From Planococcus maritimus (lineage in GTDB: Bacteria > Bacillota > Bacilli > Bacillales_A > Planococcaceae), in assembly GCF_001687625.2 (NCBI RefSeq), contig NZ_CP016538.2, positions 1,890,501 through 1,954,500 of the forward strand: a DNA stretch of 64,000 nucleotides, given 5' to 3'. The translations under genes were made by a program, and so were the position numbers. Shown in pieces: positions 45,734-56,470 of this stretch. The notes below the pieces were generated by a model. That model had not been told where the DNA came from, ran no database searches, and worked only from the letters and a program-made list of their open reading frames with translations. Within the stretch, counting starts at the first letter, position 1, and every line of letters starts with the position of its first letter.

Positions 45734-46663
45734 TTACACCTCGTCCGTTGGAGGAAATCCAAACATTTTTTCGGGTTTCATTTTGCCAGCCTTTTCAGGA
45801 TGCCTTTTGTATAACGCTGCTGGTTTGCCATGATAGGTGAAAACGACAAACGGTTCCGTTTTCAAGATTGGATGTGCTTCGAGCACTTGTCCATTCTTGA
45901 TGCTGAACAGCAAATCCGCTGCAATTTCCTCAAAAGGGAAAATACTCAAGCCATATGACAATGGCTGCAAAATAGAATCGATATCCCCATTTTGCGCAAT
46001 TTCCTCTACTTCGGCAAGCGTCACACATTGTTCTTTTGTAAAACTGCCGGATTGTGTGCGCGTTAGCTGTGACATATGTGCTGGATACCCGAGCGCTTCA
46101 CCGATTTGGACAGCGAGCGTTCGAATGTAAGTCCCTTTGCCGCAACGGATACGGATGCGGAACTGGATGTTCTGCCCTCTCCACGCGGTTGCCTCGTCCA
46201 ATAATTCAATCGAGTCAATGTGTACCGTGCGTACCGGACGTTCTACTTGTTCCCCTTTACGGGCATATTCGTAAAGCTTTCTGCCGTTCACTTTGACCGC
46301 CGAATACATCGGTGGAATCTGTTCTATATCGCCCGTCAAGCTTGCCAACACCGTTTCCAATTGCTTGCGCGTTATTTCCTTGTCACTGCTGTCTTGCTCG
46401 ACGATTGCCCCTTCCGCGTCTTCTGTTTCTGTGGAAAAGCCAATTGATACTTGTGCTTCATACGTTTTTCCTTGATCTGTGATGTATTCGGCCACTTTGG
46501 TCGACCGCCCTAAACAAATCGGCAAAACGCCATCCACTTGCGGATCGAGCGTTCCGGTATGACCGACCTTTTTCGTTTTCAGGATTTTTCGCAGTCGGAA
46601 AACGCAGTCGTGTGATGTCATGCCTGGTTCTTTCCATAACGGAAGAATTCCATTCGGTTCCAT
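45734..46663 (-). CDS. truB: tRNA pseudouridine(55) synthase
   Basis: 309 residues. It makes pseudouridine 55 in the T loop of tRNAs. Catalytic Asp40 is in GHTGTLDPQVDG; the KTYEAQVSIGFSTETEDAEG and IPPMYSAVKVNG blocks are typical. C-terminal PUA-like part. The ATG at 46663 lies eight bases after AAAGGGG; a TTG two codons earlier is too close to that site. Confidence 0.96.
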   Translation of the reverse strand: MEPNGILPLWKEPGMTSHDCVFRLRKILKTKKVGHTGTLDPQVDGVLPICLGRSTKVAEYITDQGKTYEAQVSIGFSTETEDAEGAIVEQDSSDKEITRKQLETVLASLTGDIEQIPPMYSAVKVNGRKLYEYARKGEQVERPVRTVHIDSIELLDEATAWRGQNIQFRIRIRCGKGTYIRTLAVQIGEALGYPAHMSQLTRTQSGSFTKEQCVTLAEVEEIAQNGDIDSILQPLSYGLSIFPFEEIAADLLFSIKNGQVLEAHPILKTEPFVVFTYHGKPAALYKRHPEKAGKMKPEKMFGFPPTDEV

Positions 46664-46713
46664 GGCCAATACCCCTTTCTTTATCGGCTGTCACACCGAT
46701 CGGTACTATGTAG

Positions 46714-46751
46714 AAAAAAGCCTGCTGTCTAAAAATAGACGGGCAGGCTTT
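46714..46751 (-). terminator. terminator between rbfA and truB
   Basis: AAAGCCTGC (46717-46725) pairs with GCAGGCTTT (46743-46751) with an inner GTCTA/TAGAC stem, followed by TTTCT on the minus strand. It divides the long nusA-infB operon from truB-ribF. Confidence 0.8.
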
Positions 46752-46755
46752 CGGT

Positions 46756-47109
46756 TTATTCTTCTGTTGGATCTTTGATATCCCGCAGCAATGATTCAAT
46801 CCGATTGCCGTACGCGACAGACGAATCGATTTCAAACGCCAATTCGGGAGTTTTGCGCAGGCGGATTCGTTGCCCGATTTCCGAGCGAATGAATCCTTTA
46901 GACTTGGCAAGGCCGAGCAAGGTTTGCTCTTTCTCTTTGTCGTCGCCCAACACGCTGATGTAGACGGTTGCCTGCTGTAGGTCGCCCGTCACTTCGACAT
47001 CTGTCACTGTGACAAAGCCGATGCGTGGATCTTTCAATTTTCTGCCGATAATTTCGCCAAGCTCTTTTTTCATCTGCTCAGCTACACGATTCGAGCGCAT
47101 TGATGACAT
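46756..47109 (-). CDS. rbfA: ribosome-binding factor A
   Basis: 117 residues with a type II KH fold; helps mature the 5' end and helix 1 of 16S rRNA in late 30S assembly and in the cold. Typical blocks are [32 protein letters not shown] and [18 protein letters not shown] lies before the ATG. Lies after ylxP by 18 bases. Confidence 0.96.
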   Translation of the reverse strand: MSSMRSNRVAEQMKKELGEIIGRKLKDPRIGFVTVTDVEVTGDLQQATVYISVLGDDKEKEQTLLGLAKSKGFIRSEIGQRIRLRKTPELAFEIDSSVAYGNRIESLLRDIKDPTEE

Positions 47110-47127
47110 TTCGAATCCACTCCGTTC

Positions 47128-47406
47128 TTACAAATATTCGTTCTCTATTTCCATGCATTCCCACGACGGATTGCTTTCAAGAAAGCGCAGCACATGAGCC
47201 ATTTCACGTTCCGCTGCTTCTTTTGAAGAAGAGACCGTGACAAATGCGAGGCGCGTGCGCTGCCAAACTTCCTGATGATCGACTTCCGCCGCCGACACAT
47301 TGAATCTCTGTTTCGTACGGGTCACCATGCTTTTGACGATGGCCCGTTTATCTTTCAATGAATGCGCGGTCGGGATAAAAAACTCGCATTCCATTGAAAG
47401 GATCAT
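47128..47406 (-). CDS. ylxP: YlxP (DUF503) family protein
   Basis: 92 residues, DUF503. Ferredoxin-like fold: [20 protein letters not shown], then [20 protein letters not shown]. Its function is not firmly known; it regularly lies between infB and rbfA. The ATG at 47406 overlaps the infB stop (ATGA) and so is coupled; a longer frame to 47490 lies inside infB and has no family match. Confidence 0.92.
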   Translation of the reverse strand: MILSMECEFFIPTAHSLKDKRAIVKSMVTRTKQRFNVSAAEVDHQEVWQRTRLAFVTVSSSKEAAEREMAHVLRFLESNPSWECMEIENEYL

Positions 47407-49703
47407 TTTCTTTCGATTTCTTCCATGATGTAAGCTTCGATGATGTCGCCTTCTTTGACATCGTTGAAGTTTTTGATCGTCACACCACATTCATAGCCTT
47501 TGGCAACTTCTTTTGCGTCATCCTTAAAGCGTTTCAATGTATCGATTTCGCCTTCGAAGACGACAATGCCATCACGGATGACACGCACGCCGCTATCGCG
47601 TGTAATTTTGCCTTCTGTTACATAGCTTCCGGCAATCGTTCCGACTTTAGATACTTTGAAGGTGCTGCGGATTTCTGCTTGGCCGATGATTTTCTCTTCG
47701 AATTCTGGGTCCAAGAGGCCTTTCATTGCGGCTTCGATTTCTTCGATTACTTTGTAGATGATGCGGTGCAAGCGAATATCGACGCCTTCTGCATCTGCTG
47801 CACGCTTGGCGTTGACATCCGGGCGTACGTTAAAGCCGATGATGATGGCATTAGAAGCTGCCGCTAGGGATACATCAGATTCTGTGATTGCTCCAGCACC
47901 CGTGTGGATGACTTTTACGTTAACGCCTTCTACATCGATTTTCAAGAGAGAAGCAGCCATAGCTTCAACTGTTCCTTGAACGTCTGCTTTGACGATCAAG
48001 TTCAACTCTTTCATTTCGCCTTGCTTCAATTGATCGAACAAGTTATCAAGTGTTACGCGGTTCTTTTCAGAACGCATTTCCTGTAAGGCAGTAGCCGAGC
48101 GCGCTTCACCGATTTGACGGGCTGTTTTCTCATCTTCAAAGACAACAAAACGGTCGCCTGCTTGTGGCACATCACTTAGACCGGTAATTTCAACTGGCGT
48201 CGAAGGCCCAGCAGTTTTCACACGGCGGCCAAGGTCGTTGACCATCGCACGGACGCGTCCGAATGTATTGCCGACAACGATTGGGTCTCCAACATGCAAA
48301 GTACCATCTTGTACGAGCAATGTCGCGACCGATCCACGGCCTTTGTCGAGTTCTGCTTCAATGACCGTACCGATTGCACGGCGGCCAGGATTCGCTTTTA
48401 GTTCTCCAACTTCAGAAACAAGCAAGATCATTTCAAGCAATGTATCAATACCTTCTCCGTTCAAAGCGGAAAGCGGCACGAAAATGGTCTCGCCACCCCA
48501 TGCTTCAGGTACCAAGCCATGCTCGGTCAATTCCTGCATAACGCGGTCTGGGTTAGCAGACGGTTTGTCCATTTTGTTGACTGCGATGATGATCGGAACT
48601 TCAGCCGCTTTTGCGTGGTTGATTGCTTCTACTGTTTGTGGCATTACGCCGTCATCAGCAGCTACGACGATAATCGCGATATCAGTTACCTTCGCACCGC
48701 GAGCACGCATGGTTGTGAATGCTGCGTGTCCTGGTGTATCGAGGAACGTGATTTTCTTGCCATCTTCTTCGACTTGGTACGCACCAATATGCTGTGTGAT
48801 TCCGCCTGCTTCTCCAGCAGTGACTTTCGTGTGACGGATTGAATCCAGCAAAGTCGTTTTCCCGTGGTCAACGTGGCCCATGATCGTAACGACAGATGGA
48901 CGTTCTTCTTTTTTGGCTTCTTCTTCAGGTTCGAAGTAGACTTCCAAATCTGTTTTGTCGATCAAGATCTCTTCTTCTACTTCTACATCGTATTCTGCAC
49001 AGACGAGTTCAATGGCATCTTTATCCAACTCTTGGTTGATCGTTGCCATAACGCCGAGCATGAACAATTTTTTGATGATTTCTGAAGGCTCGCGGCCTAG
49101 TTTTTTCGCCAAATCGCCTACAGTCAACGATTCACTGAATGTGATTTTTGACGGCAATTCTTTTTCGCGTTTCGGCATTGGCGGCATCGGGTTTACCGGA
49201 CGCTGCTGTTTGCCTTTACGATTGCGGTTTTGGCCGCCTCGGCCTGGTCCACCAGAACGGCCGCGTTGGCCTGGTCCTGGAGCTGGTTTAGCGGCTTTTG
49301 GCGTAAAGTTTGATCCGCGGCCTGCTTGAGCGTTCGCTCCTGTTCCTGTGCCTTGCTGCGACGATTGTGAACGGTTTTGACCACCCTGTGTGCGGTTTTG
49401 GCCGCCTTGGCTACCTGTACGGTTCTGGCCTTGACCGCCTTGAGGACGGCTTTGCCCACCTTGGCTGCCTTGTCCACTTTGACCGCGGCGCTGGTTTTGG
49501 CCTTGCGGGCGGGATTGTGAACCTTGTGCACGGTTTCCTTGTGCAGGTTTTTTATAAATGCCGTCCAATTTCGTCACAGCAGTATCTTCTAGTGTTGCCA
49601 TATGATTATTGACTTTGATGTTCATTTTCGACAATTCATCGATGATATCTTTGCTCGGTTTATTTACTTTTTTAGCGTATTCATGTACTCGAATTTTGGT
49701 CAT
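47403..49703 (-). CDS. infB: translation initiation factor IF-2
   Basis: 766 residues, longer than the 716 of B. subtilis. N-terminal IF2N helix domain (1-50), an unusual low-complexity Gly/Gln/Asn/Arg linker (54-170), second IF2N domain, GTPase with [13 protein letters not shown] and NKMD, then domains II to IV that bind fMet-tRNA. GGGGGTGA lies before the ATG. The linker explains the added length. Confidence 0.98.
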   Translation of the reverse strand: MTKIRVHEYAKKVNKPSKDIIDELSKMNIKVNNHMATLEDTAVTKLDGIYKKPAQGNRAQGSQSRPQGQNQRRGQSGQGSQGGQSRPQGGQGQNRTGSQGGQNRTQGGQNRSQSSQQGTGTGANAQAGRGSNFTPKAAKPAPGPGQRGRSGGPGRGGQNRNRKGKQQRPVNPMPPMPKREKELPSKITFSESLTVGDLAKKLGREPSEIIKKLFMLGVMATINQELDKDAIELVCAEYDVEVEEEILIDKTDLEVYFEPEEEAKKEERPSVVTIMGHVDHGKTTLLDSIRHTKVTAGEAGGITQHIGAYQVEEDGKKITFLDTPGHAAFTTMRARGAKVTDIAIIVVAADDGVMPQTVEAINHAKAAEVPIIIAVNKMDKPSANPDRVMQELTEHGLVPEAWGGETIFVPLSALNGEGIDTLLEMILLVSEVGELKANPGRRAIGTVIEAELDKGRGSVATLLVQDGTLHVGDPIVVGNTFGRVRAMVNDLGRRVKTAGPSTPVEITGLSDVPQAGDRFVVFEDEKTARQIGEARSATALQEMRSEKNRVTLDNLFDQLKQGEMKELNLIVKADVQGTVEAMAASLLKIDVEGVNVKVIHTGAGAITESDVSLAAASNAIIIGFNVRPDVNAKRAADAEGVDIRLHRIIYKVIEEIEAAMKGLLDPEFEEKIIGQAEIRSTFKVSKVGTIAGSYVTEGKITRDSGVRVIRDGIVVFEGEIDTLKRFKDDAKEVAKGYECGVTIKNFNDVKEGDIIEAYIMEEIERK

Positions 49704-49717
49704 CTGCTCACCCCCGG

Positions 49718-50026
49718 TTAGTTTTCATCAAACAAGCTCGTCATTTTCTTGGCAAAACCGTTATCGGTAATCGCCAGAACGACGCGTGCTTCTTTTCCTA
49801 TAGCATGGCCAATTTCATAGCGACTCGCGCCTATGCGCACTGGAACATTATAGGAATTGCATTTATCATGCAGTTTTTTTCTCGTGTTTTCGGATGCATC
49901 TTCAGCCACGATGACCAATTTTGCATTGCCGCGCCGCACTTCGCTAATCACCAATTCTTCGCCGGTGACCAATTTGCGTGCCCGCGTGGCAAGTCCCAAA
50001 AACTGCAGGATTTTTTCTTTATTCAT
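49718..50026 (-). CDS. rplGA: YlxQ, L7Ae-family ribosomal-type protein
   Basis: 102 residues of the L7Ae/L30e/Gadd45 family, known to bind kink-turn RNA in related proteins. The blocks are [33 protein letters not shown] and [16 protein letters not shown]. It overlaps ylxR by four bases and lies 14 bases before infB. Confidence 0.92.
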   Translation of the reverse strand: MNKEKILQFLGLATRARKLVTGEELVISEVRRGNAKLVIVAEDASENTRKKLHDKCNSYNVPVRIGASRYEIGHAIGKEARVVLAITDNGFAKKMTSLFDEN

Positions 50027-50304
50027 GATTTCAGCTGCTCTCTGCGTACGGCATGGACGAGCTCTTCGTAAATTTCGCTTGGAACTTTCACTTCAAGTTG
50101 CTTGTCCAATACCTTCTTTTTACGCGCTAGTTCGATGGCATCTTCCGATTTGGAAACATAAGCGCCTCTTCCTGATTTTTTACCTGTCAGGTCGACGAAC
50201 ATGTCTCCTTCTTTGGAGCGTACTACGCGAATCATGTCCTTTTTCGGAAGCATTTCACCAGTTGCGACGCATTTTCTTAGTGGAATCTTCTTTTGCATAG
50301 CCAA
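50023..50304 (-). CDS. rnpM: YlxR (RnpM), RNase P-modulating RNA-binding protein
   Basis: 93 residues, DUF448. IPLRKCVATGEMLPKKDMIRV and GRGAYVSKSEDAIELARKK are the family blocks. YlxR homologues in B. subtilis bind the RNA of RNase P and slow it (RnpM). The start is probably TTG at 50304 (AAGGTGA six bases upstream); an ATG two codons later has poorer spacing. Confidence 0.92.
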   Translation of the reverse strand: MAMQKKIPLRKCVATGEMLPKKDMIRVVRSKEGDMFVDLTGKKSGRGAYVSKSEDAIELARKKKVLDKQLEVKVPSEIYEELVHAVRREQLKS

Positions 50305-50323
50305 CGGATATCACCTTCTCAGC

Positions 50324-51451
50324 TTATTCTTCTTCGTCGTAAAAATCAAAGCCATCCGCATCTTCATCTGCGCTTGTATCGGCAGAAGCTGACTCAGCAG
50401 ACGGATAAATTCCCAGTTCACGGGCATCCGTTTCACTCTTGATATCGATTTTCCAACCTGTCAATTTCGCTGCCAAACGCGCGTTTTGCCCGCGCTTGCC
50501 GATTGCAAGAGACAATTGGTAATCAGGAACGACGACTGTTGTCGATTTATCGTCATCGCTCACTTGCACGTCCAATACTTTAGACGGGCTGAGTGCATTT
50601 GCGACAAAAACAACCGGATCTTCCGACCATTCCACGATGTCGATTTTCTCGCCGCCCAATTCATTGACGATGGTTTGTACACGGCCGCCTCTTGAACCGA
50701 CGCATGAGCCCACTGGATCTACTTCTTCATCCGTCGCATGGACAGAGATTTTCGAACGGTCTCCCGCTTCACGGGCAATCGATTTGATTTCTACAATGCC
50801 GTCGTAAATTTCAGGCACTTCGTTTTCAAACAAACGGCGTAAAAGCCCTGGATGTGTCCGTGAAACGAATACTTGCGGGCCACGTGTTGTCCGTTCAACT
50901 TTAGTGATATAGACTTTGATGCGGTCATGCGGCTGGTAGTTTTCGTTAGGCATTTGTTCTGTCTGCGGCAATACCGCTTCGACTTTCCCAAGACCGACAT
51001 ACAAATTGCGGGCATCCATGCGTTCTACGATGCCGTTGACGATGTCATCTGCACGGTCCACATATTCTTCAAAAATCAATCCGCGTTCGGCTTCACGTAC
51101 ACGCTGCGTGACAACTTGTTTTGCTGTTTGTGCAGCAATGCGGCCGAAATTACGCGGTGTAACTTCTTCTTCTACAATATCGCCAATTTCATAAACCGGG
51201 TTCAATGCATGCGCATCTTCCAATGAAATCTGCAAGCGGTCATCTTCGACTTCTTCAACGACATCTTTGCGCGAATAAACCAGCATCGTCCCCGTATCTA
51301 AGTTTAAATCGACACGGACGTTTTGCGCTTGGTTGAAATTGCGTTTATAAGCGGTGACAAGCGCTGCTTCGATCGCTTCGATCAACACATCTCGCGAAAT
51401 TCCTTTTTGTTTCTCCAACACTTCTAAAGCATCCAATAGCTCACTGCTCAT
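50324..51451 (-). CDS. nusA: transcription factor NusA
   Basis: 375 residues: N-terminal RNA polymerase-binding domain (1-125), S1 domain (about 135-200), two KH domains ([20 protein letters not shown] and [19 protein letters not shown]) and an acidic tail, with no AR repeats, as in other Firmicutes. It acts in pausing, termination and antitermination. The ATG at 51451 gives [17 protein letters not shown], with AGGAG eight bases upstream. Confidence 0.98.
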   Translation of the reverse strand: MSSELLDALEVLEKQKGISRDVLIEAIEAALVTAYKRNFNQAQNVRVDLNLDTGTMLVYSRKDVVEEVEDDRLQISLEDAHALNPVYEIGDIVEEEVTPRNFGRIAAQTAKQVVTQRVREAERGLIFEEYVDRADDIVNGIVERMDARNLYVGLGKVEAVLPQTEQMPNENYQPHDRIKVYITKVERTTRGPQVFVSRTHPGLLRRLFENEVPEIYDGIVEIKSIAREAGDRSKISVHATDEEVDPVGSCVGSRGGRVQTIVNELGGEKIDIVEWSEDPVVFVANALSPSKVLDVQVSDDDKSTTVVVPDYQLSLAIGKRGQNARLAAKLTGWKIDIKSETDARELGIYPSAESASADTSADEDADGFDFYDEEE

Positions 51452-51476
51452 GTTATTCACTCCTAAATTCTTCTAT

Positions 51477-51956
51477 TCAGCTTGCAGAAAAATCGATTGC
51501 CAAACGAATCACGGCAATTTTCTTTCTCGGGATGCTGATGGTTTTTCTGCGAGTTTTGATTTTGACCTCAATCTCTACTTGTTCTTCATCATACGACTTC
51601 AAATAACCTTCGAATTCTTTGACATCTTCAATCGGTTCGTACGTTTTGATGTAGATGAAGTTTTCCAAAGCTTTTTCGAAATCCTTCTCTTTCTTCAACG
51701 GACGTTCCGCTCCTGGTGATGAGACTTCCAGGAAATAGTTCTGCTCGATTGGATCAGTTGCGTCCAACTCTTCGCTTAAACGCTCGCTGACAATTGCGCA
51801 TTGATCGATATCGATCGGCTCTTGTGGATTGTCCACATAGACGCGCAAGAACCAGTTCTTGCCTTCTTTCACAAACTCGACATCGACTAGCTCAAGTTCC
51901 AGTTCATCGACGATTGGTTGTGCCATTGCTTCAATTTGTTCTGTAATTTTGCTCAT
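51477..51956 (-). CDS. rimP: ribosome maturation factor RimP
   Basis: 159 residues. Two-domain protein that binds free 30S subunits and helps central pseudoknot formation. Blocks: LELVDVEFVKEGKNWFLRVY, DIDQCAIVSERLSEELD and YFLEVSSPGAERPL. GGAGG lies before the ATG at 51956; the frame opens at 52013 without family match. First gene of the nusA-infB operon. Confidence 0.95.
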   Translation of the reverse strand: MSKITEQIEAMAQPIVDELELELVDVEFVKEGKNWFLRVYVDNPQEPIDIDQCAIVSERLSEELDATDPIEQNYFLEVSSPGAERPLKKEKDFEKALENFIYIKTYEPIEDVKEFEGYLKSYDEEQVEIEVKIKTRRKTISIPRKKIAVIRLAIDFSAS

Positions 51957-51984
51957 AAAATGCCTCCTGCCAATAATATGCCAT

Positions 51985-52023
51985 AACAAACAGAAAAGAG
52001 CGGGAGAACCCACTCTTCTGCGA
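51985..52023 (-). terminator. polC terminator (imperfect)
   Basis: CAGAAGAGTGGG on the minus strand pairs, with a G-T wobble and small bulge, with CCCGCTCTTTTCTG; TTTGTT follows. Confidence 0.55.
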
Positions 52024-52049
52024 CAGAGCTATCAGTAAATGTTATTACA

Positions 52050-52078
52050 ATAATACCATGCTTAGCGGTGCGGCGCAA
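52050..52078 (-). promoter_or_regulatory. rimP-nusA operon promoter candidate
   Basis: On the minus strand TTGCGC (52078-52073), 17 bases, TATTAT (52055-52050), about 95 bases before rimP. The -35 is weak. Confidence 0.45.
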
Positions 52079-52082
52079 CTGA

Positions 52083-55000
52083 CTAGAACAAGGACAGCTG
52101 ATTGGCATCAGGCATTCCCTCTAGGCAACCGTGATCATCCATATACTCGATGATTGTTTTTGAGACGCGCCCGCGCTGCTGCAAATCTTCCTTCGACAGG
52201 AATTCACCCTCTGCCCTTGCTGCAACGATCGATTTCGCGGCATTGGTGCCAAGTCCTGGAATTGCGTTGAACGGCGGAATCAAGGTATTGCCTTCAATTA
52301 AAAATTCATCTGCGGAGGATTTATACAAATCGACTTTTTGGAATGTATAACCGCGCTCGACCATTTCAAGCGAGAGTTCCATAACCGTCATCAAGTTCTT
52401 TTCTTTTGTCGAAGCTTCCAATCCTTTTGAATTGATTTCGTCTACTTTGGCACGGATCGAGTGAGATCCTTTCGCCATGGCATTGACATCGAAATCTTCT
52501 GCCCGCACCGTGAAATACGCGGCGTAATAGAGGACCGGGAAATGCACCTTGAAATAAGCGATCCGGACTGCCATCAAGACGTAAGCCGCGGCGTGCGCTT
52601 TCGGGAACATGTACTTGATTTTCTTACACGACTCGATATACCAGTTCGGGACCGCTTGTTCTTTCATCGCCGCTTCCATTTCCGGCGTCAAGCCTTTCCC
52701 TTTCCGTACCGATTCCATAATCTTGAACGCCAAGGAAGACTCAAGCCCTTGATAAATCAAGTAAACCATGATGTCATCCCGGCAGCCGATCACGTCGGAC
52801 AGCTGGCATGTGCCGTTATGGATCAATTCTTGGGCATTGCCGAGCCAAACATCCGTACCGTGTGACAATCCCGAAATCTGTACGAGTTCAGAGAATGTCG
52901 TCGGTTTTGTATCTTCGAGCATCTGGCGGACAAAGCGCGTGCCAAATTCCGGGATGCCGAGCGTTCCGGTTTTGCAGCCGATTTGCTCTTTCGTGACGCC
53001 AAGCGACTCAGGCCCTGCGAAAATCTTCATCACTTCCGGGTCGTCGGTCGGGATCGTCTTCGGGTCGATGCCGGATAAATCCTGCAACATGCGGATCACT
53101 GTCGGGTCATCATGCCCGAGAATATCGAGCTTCAATAAATTATCGTGAATCGAGTGGAAGTCAAAATGAGTCGTCTTCCATTCAGAATCCTGCGCATCTG
53201 CCGGGAACTGAATCGGCGAGAAATCATAGATGTCCATATAATCAGGCACAACGATGATACCGCCCGGGTGCTGCCCTGTGCTGCGCTTAACGCCGGAGCA
53301 ACCCTGTACCAAACGGTCGATTTCAGCACCGCGCATGGTCATATCGCGGTCATTGGCGTAGCCGCGCACATACCCATAAGCGGTTTTCTCAGCTACTGTC
53401 CCGATCGTGCCGGCCCGGAAGACATTGTCTTCGCCAAACAGCACTTTCGTGTAATTATGAGCTTGCGGCTGATATTCGCCACTAAAGTTTAAATCGATAT
53501 CGGGAACTTTATCGCCTTTAAATCCGAGGAAAGTTTCAAACGGGATATCCTGACCGTCTTTTTTATAGGGAATGCCGCAGTCCGGACATTCTTTGTCTTT
53601 CAAGTCAAAGCCGGAGCCGACAGAACCGTCATCAAAGAACTCGGATTTTTTGCATTTTCTGCACACATAATGGGGCGGCAAAGGATTAACTTCCGTGATT
53701 TCAGTGAGCGTCGCAACAAGTGAAGAGCCGACCGACCCACGCGAACCGACGAGATAGCCGTCGTCCAGTGATTTTTTTACCAGTTTATGTGAAATCAAGT
53801 AAATAACCGCGAAGCCGTGTCCGATAATCGATTTCAGTTCCTTCTCGATGCGCGCTTCGACAATCTCCGGCAAGTCATCGCCATAAATCGAGCGAGCCAT
53901 CGTGTAACTGAGCTCCCGAACTTCCTCGTCTGCTCCTTCAATTTTCGGTGTATACAATTCATCTTTAATCGGTTTTACAACATCGATCATATCTGCGATT
54001 TTCAAGGAATTGTCGACGACGAGTTCACGTGCCGTCTCTTCGCCAAGAAAGTCAAAGGCATCGAGCATTTCATTGGTTGTCCGGAAATGCACTTTCGGCA
54101 AGGTCGACCGGTTCAACGGGTTGGCCCCGCCTTGTGAACCGATCAGTACCTGGCGGAAGATGGCATCCGTTTCGTCTAAATAATGGACATTCCCAGTCGC
54201 GACCAAAGGCTTATCGAGTTTACGGCTTACTTTGACTAGCTTTCTAATGATGTCTTCGAGATTCCATTCATCGCGAATCAATTCCCGATCGATTAATGGT
54301 TGATATACTTCTTTCGGATGCACTTCCAAATAATCATAGAATTGCGCAGTCCGTTCGACTTCTTCCATTGATTTTTGCATGACTGCCTCGAACACTTCAC
54401 CTTTATCGCAACCCGAGCCGACAAGTAAGCCTTTCCGGTGACGCTGCAGGAGCGAACGCGGAATACGTGGCACGCGGTAAAAATAATTGATGTGGGACGC
54501 TGATACGAGCTTGAACAAATTCTTCAAGCCTTCCTGGTCTTTGGCTAGCAAGGTGCAATGAGTCGGACGCGAACGTTTATAGGAATCTCCCGTGCCGACG
54601 TAATCATTCAATTGATCGTGGTAGAGAATGCCTTTATCATCCGCTTCTTTCAACAGATGCGTTAACAGGTAAGCGGTCGCTTCCGTATCGTAGATGGCGC
54701 GGTGATGCTGCGTAAGTTCGATATTGAACTTTTTAGCCAAGGTATTCAGTCGGTGATTTTTCATTTCCGGATGAAGCATGCGGGCAAGTTCTAGCGTATC
54801 GATGGTGGCATGGGTTTGATCGATGCCGTATTTTTTATAGGCAACATACAAAAAGCCCATATCAAACGAGGCGTTATGCGCGACCATAATATGGTCTCCT
54901 GCCCATTCATGGTATTCGCGAATGACTTCCTCGACTTCCGGTGCATTGCGCACCATATCATCTGTGATGCCGGTCAAATCAATGGTTGTTGCCGACAAGG

Positions 55001-56390
55001 GATGGTGCGGGTTGGCGAAGCGCTCGAATTTATCGACGATATTGCCGCCTTTGATTTTCACCGCCGCGAGCTCGATGATCGTATCGTAAACGGCGGATAG
55101 TCCGGTCGTCTCCAAGTCAAAGACCACAAAAGTCTCTTCTTCAAGCAATGCGTGGCGTTCTTCGTAGGCAATCGGCACACCGTCATCGACTAAATTCGCT
55201 TCTAAGCCAAATATCGCTTTGATGCCATGCTTTTGACTCGCGGCATACGCGTCTGGAAATGCTTGCACCCCTGCGTGATCCGTGACGGCAATCGCTGGAT
55301 GCCCCCATTTCGCCGCTTGTTCGACTAATGAGCCAATCGAAGAGACCGCATCCATTTGGCTCATGGGCGAATGCAGATGCAGTTCTGCCCGCTTCACTTC
55401 AGCAGTATCTTTGCGGACCGATGGAGTAATTTCGACCATGTCGTTCGACATCATGACCAAGTCTCTAACGAAGGTGTCGGTTTGAATCGAGCCTCTCGCT
55501 CTCAGCCACATGCCTTTTTTCGCCTGTGCCATCAATTCCGCATCTTCTTTATCGCGAGAGAACATTTTGACAAGGATGGAGTCGGTATAATCAGTCATCT
55601 TGACCGTCAATAGCGAACGGCCGCTGCGCAATTCGCGGACTTCGACATCAAACACGAAGCCTTCAATGGTCACGCGGCGTTCTTCATCGACAATCGAACG
55701 GATTTCGACAATCGGCTCATCAGGTTTGATGGCAGAGCCCATTTGAAACGGCCCAGACGGTGCGCCATTTTCTTTGCGTTCGGTTTCCCGTTTCTTCATA
55801 TCCGCGACAGCTCGTTTTGCCATCGCTTCTTCCTCGACTTTGCGCTGTTCCATAAAAGCAGCGCGTGCTTCTTGCTGATCTTCTGCGGATAGCTGAAAAT
55901 CGATTGAAAATGCTGGAAATCCGAATTGCTGAAAGACTTGGCTTAGCTTTTCGGTATATTTTGATTTCAACGCCATCATTTCATGTTCGTGGCAGCAATC
56001 GATAATCAGTTTATTGCCGTTCCATACCGGCGCTTGAGACAATAGTTGCTCACGTAGCGGCGGTGCCATATCTGCCAATTCATCAACGACATGCCGCCAG
56101 TAGGCGGAAACTTGCTCACCGTCAGCTTGTTGTGCGGGTGTTTCTATGTGTACTTGAACGCTTGCAATCGATGAAAACTTGGCTTGCAGCCGCTCACGGA
56201 AAATAATAAATAATTCAAGCGGCAGTACTTGCTTGAGTTTGACGATAAATCGCCATGCCCGGTCTTTCTTGTGGACAGTCATGCGCGTCAATTCAGCCTC
56301 TTCAAAATAAGGCATGTGGACATCGTCCGTTAACTCTAGATGCTGCAGCAGCAACTTAAATCTCATCTTGGCGTCTTGCTCATTTATCAT
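52083..56390 (-). CDS. polC: DNA polymerase III alpha subunit, PolC type
   Basis: 1435 residues, the Gram-positive replicase. Order: N-terminal domain, OB fold (about 230-320; [18 protein letters not shown]), PHP domain with [16 protein letters not shown], an inserted 3'-5' exonuclease ([44 protein letters not shown]), then PHP remainder, the polymerase with a Cys-rich zinc finger ([21 protein letters not shown]) and [12 protein letters not shown] carrying catalytic Asp residues, and the C-terminal helix-hairpin-helix region. The ATG at 56390 has AAGGGG six bases upstream. Confidence 0.98.
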   Translation of the reverse strand: MINEQDAKMRFKLLLQHLELTDDVHMPYFEEAELTRMTVHKKDRAWRFIVKLKQVLPLELFIIFRERLQAKFSSIASVQVHIETPAQQADGEQVSAYWRHVVDELADMAPPLREQLLSQAPVWNGNKLIIDCCHEHEMMALKSKYTEKLSQVFQQFGFPAFSIDFQLSAEDQQEARAAFMEQRKVEEEAMAKRAVADMKKRETERKENGAPSGPFQMGSAIKPDEPIVEIRSIVDEERRVTIEGFVFDVEVRELRSGRSLLTVKMTDYTDSILVKMFSRDKEDAELMAQAKKGMWLRARGSIQTDTFVRDLVMMSNDMVEITPSVRKDTAEVKRAELHLHSPMSQMDAVSSIGSLVEQAAKWGHPAIAVTDHAGVQAFPDAYAASQKHGIKAIFGLEANLVDDGVPIAYEERHALLEEETFVVFDLETTGLSAVYDTIIELAAVKIKGGNIVDKFERFANPHHPLSATTIDLTGITDDMVRNAPEVEEVIREYHEWAGDHIMVAHNASFDMGFLYVAYKKYGIDQTHATIDTLELARMLHPEMKNHRLNTLAKKFNIELTQHHRAIYDTEATAYLLTHLLKEADDKGILYHDQLNDYVGTGDSYKRSRPTHCTLLAKDQEGLKNLFKLVSASHINYFYRVPRIPRSLLQRHRKGLLVGSGCDKGEVFEAVMQKSMEEVERTAQFYDYLEVHPKEVYQPLIDRELIRDEWNLEDIIRKLVKVSRKLDKPLVATGNVHYLDETDAIFRQVLIGSQGGANPLNRSTLPKVHFRTTNEMLDAFDFLGEETARELVVDNSLKIADMIDVVKPIKDELYTPKIEGADEEVRELSYTMARSIYGDDLPEIVEARIEKELKSIIGHGFAVIYLISHKLVKKSLDDGYLVGSRGSVGSSLVATLTEITEVNPLPPHYVCRKCKKSEFFDDGSVGSGFDLKDKECPDCGIPYKKDGQDIPFETFLGFKGDKVPDIDLNFSGEYQPQAHNYTKVLFGEDNVFRAGTIGTVAEKTAYGYVRGYANDRDMTMRGAEIDRLVQGCSGVKRSTGQHPGGIIVVPDYMDIYDFSPIQFPADAQDSEWKTTHFDFHSIHDNLLKLDILGHDDPTVIRMLQDLSGIDPKTIPTDDPEVMKIFAGPESLGVTKEQIGCKTGTLGIPEFGTRFVRQMLEDTKPTTFSELVQISGLSHGTDVWLGNAQELIHNGTCQLSDVIGCRDDIMVYLIYQGLESSLAFKIMESVRKGKGLTPEMEAAMKEQAVPNWYIESCKKIKYMFPKAHAAAYVLMAVRIAYFKVHFPVLYYAAYFTVRAEDFDVNAMAKGSHSIRAKVDEINSKGLEASTKEKNLMTVMELSLEMVERGYTFQKVDLYKSSADEFLIEGNTLIPPFNAIPGLGTNAAKSIVAARAEGEFLSKEDLQQRGRVSKTIIEYMDDHGCLEGMPDANQLSLF

Positions 56391-56418
56391 GATTATCCCC
56401 TTCGCCATTTATTTCAGA

Positions 56419-56451
56419 AAAAGAAAGGAAAGTACGATTGTACTTTCCTTT
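56419..56451 (-). terminator. proS terminator
   Basis: Perfect 12-bp stem (56424-56435 with 56440-56451), loop GATT, then TTTCTTTTT on the minus strand. Confidence 0.88.
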
Positions 56452-56470
56452 TATCATATCAGATTATTAT

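Noticed and set aside
48238-48834. 198-codon plus-strand frame
   Set aside because: Lies wholly antisense to the GTPase part of infB; no ribosome binding site; composition is that of a shadow of conserved coding sequence.
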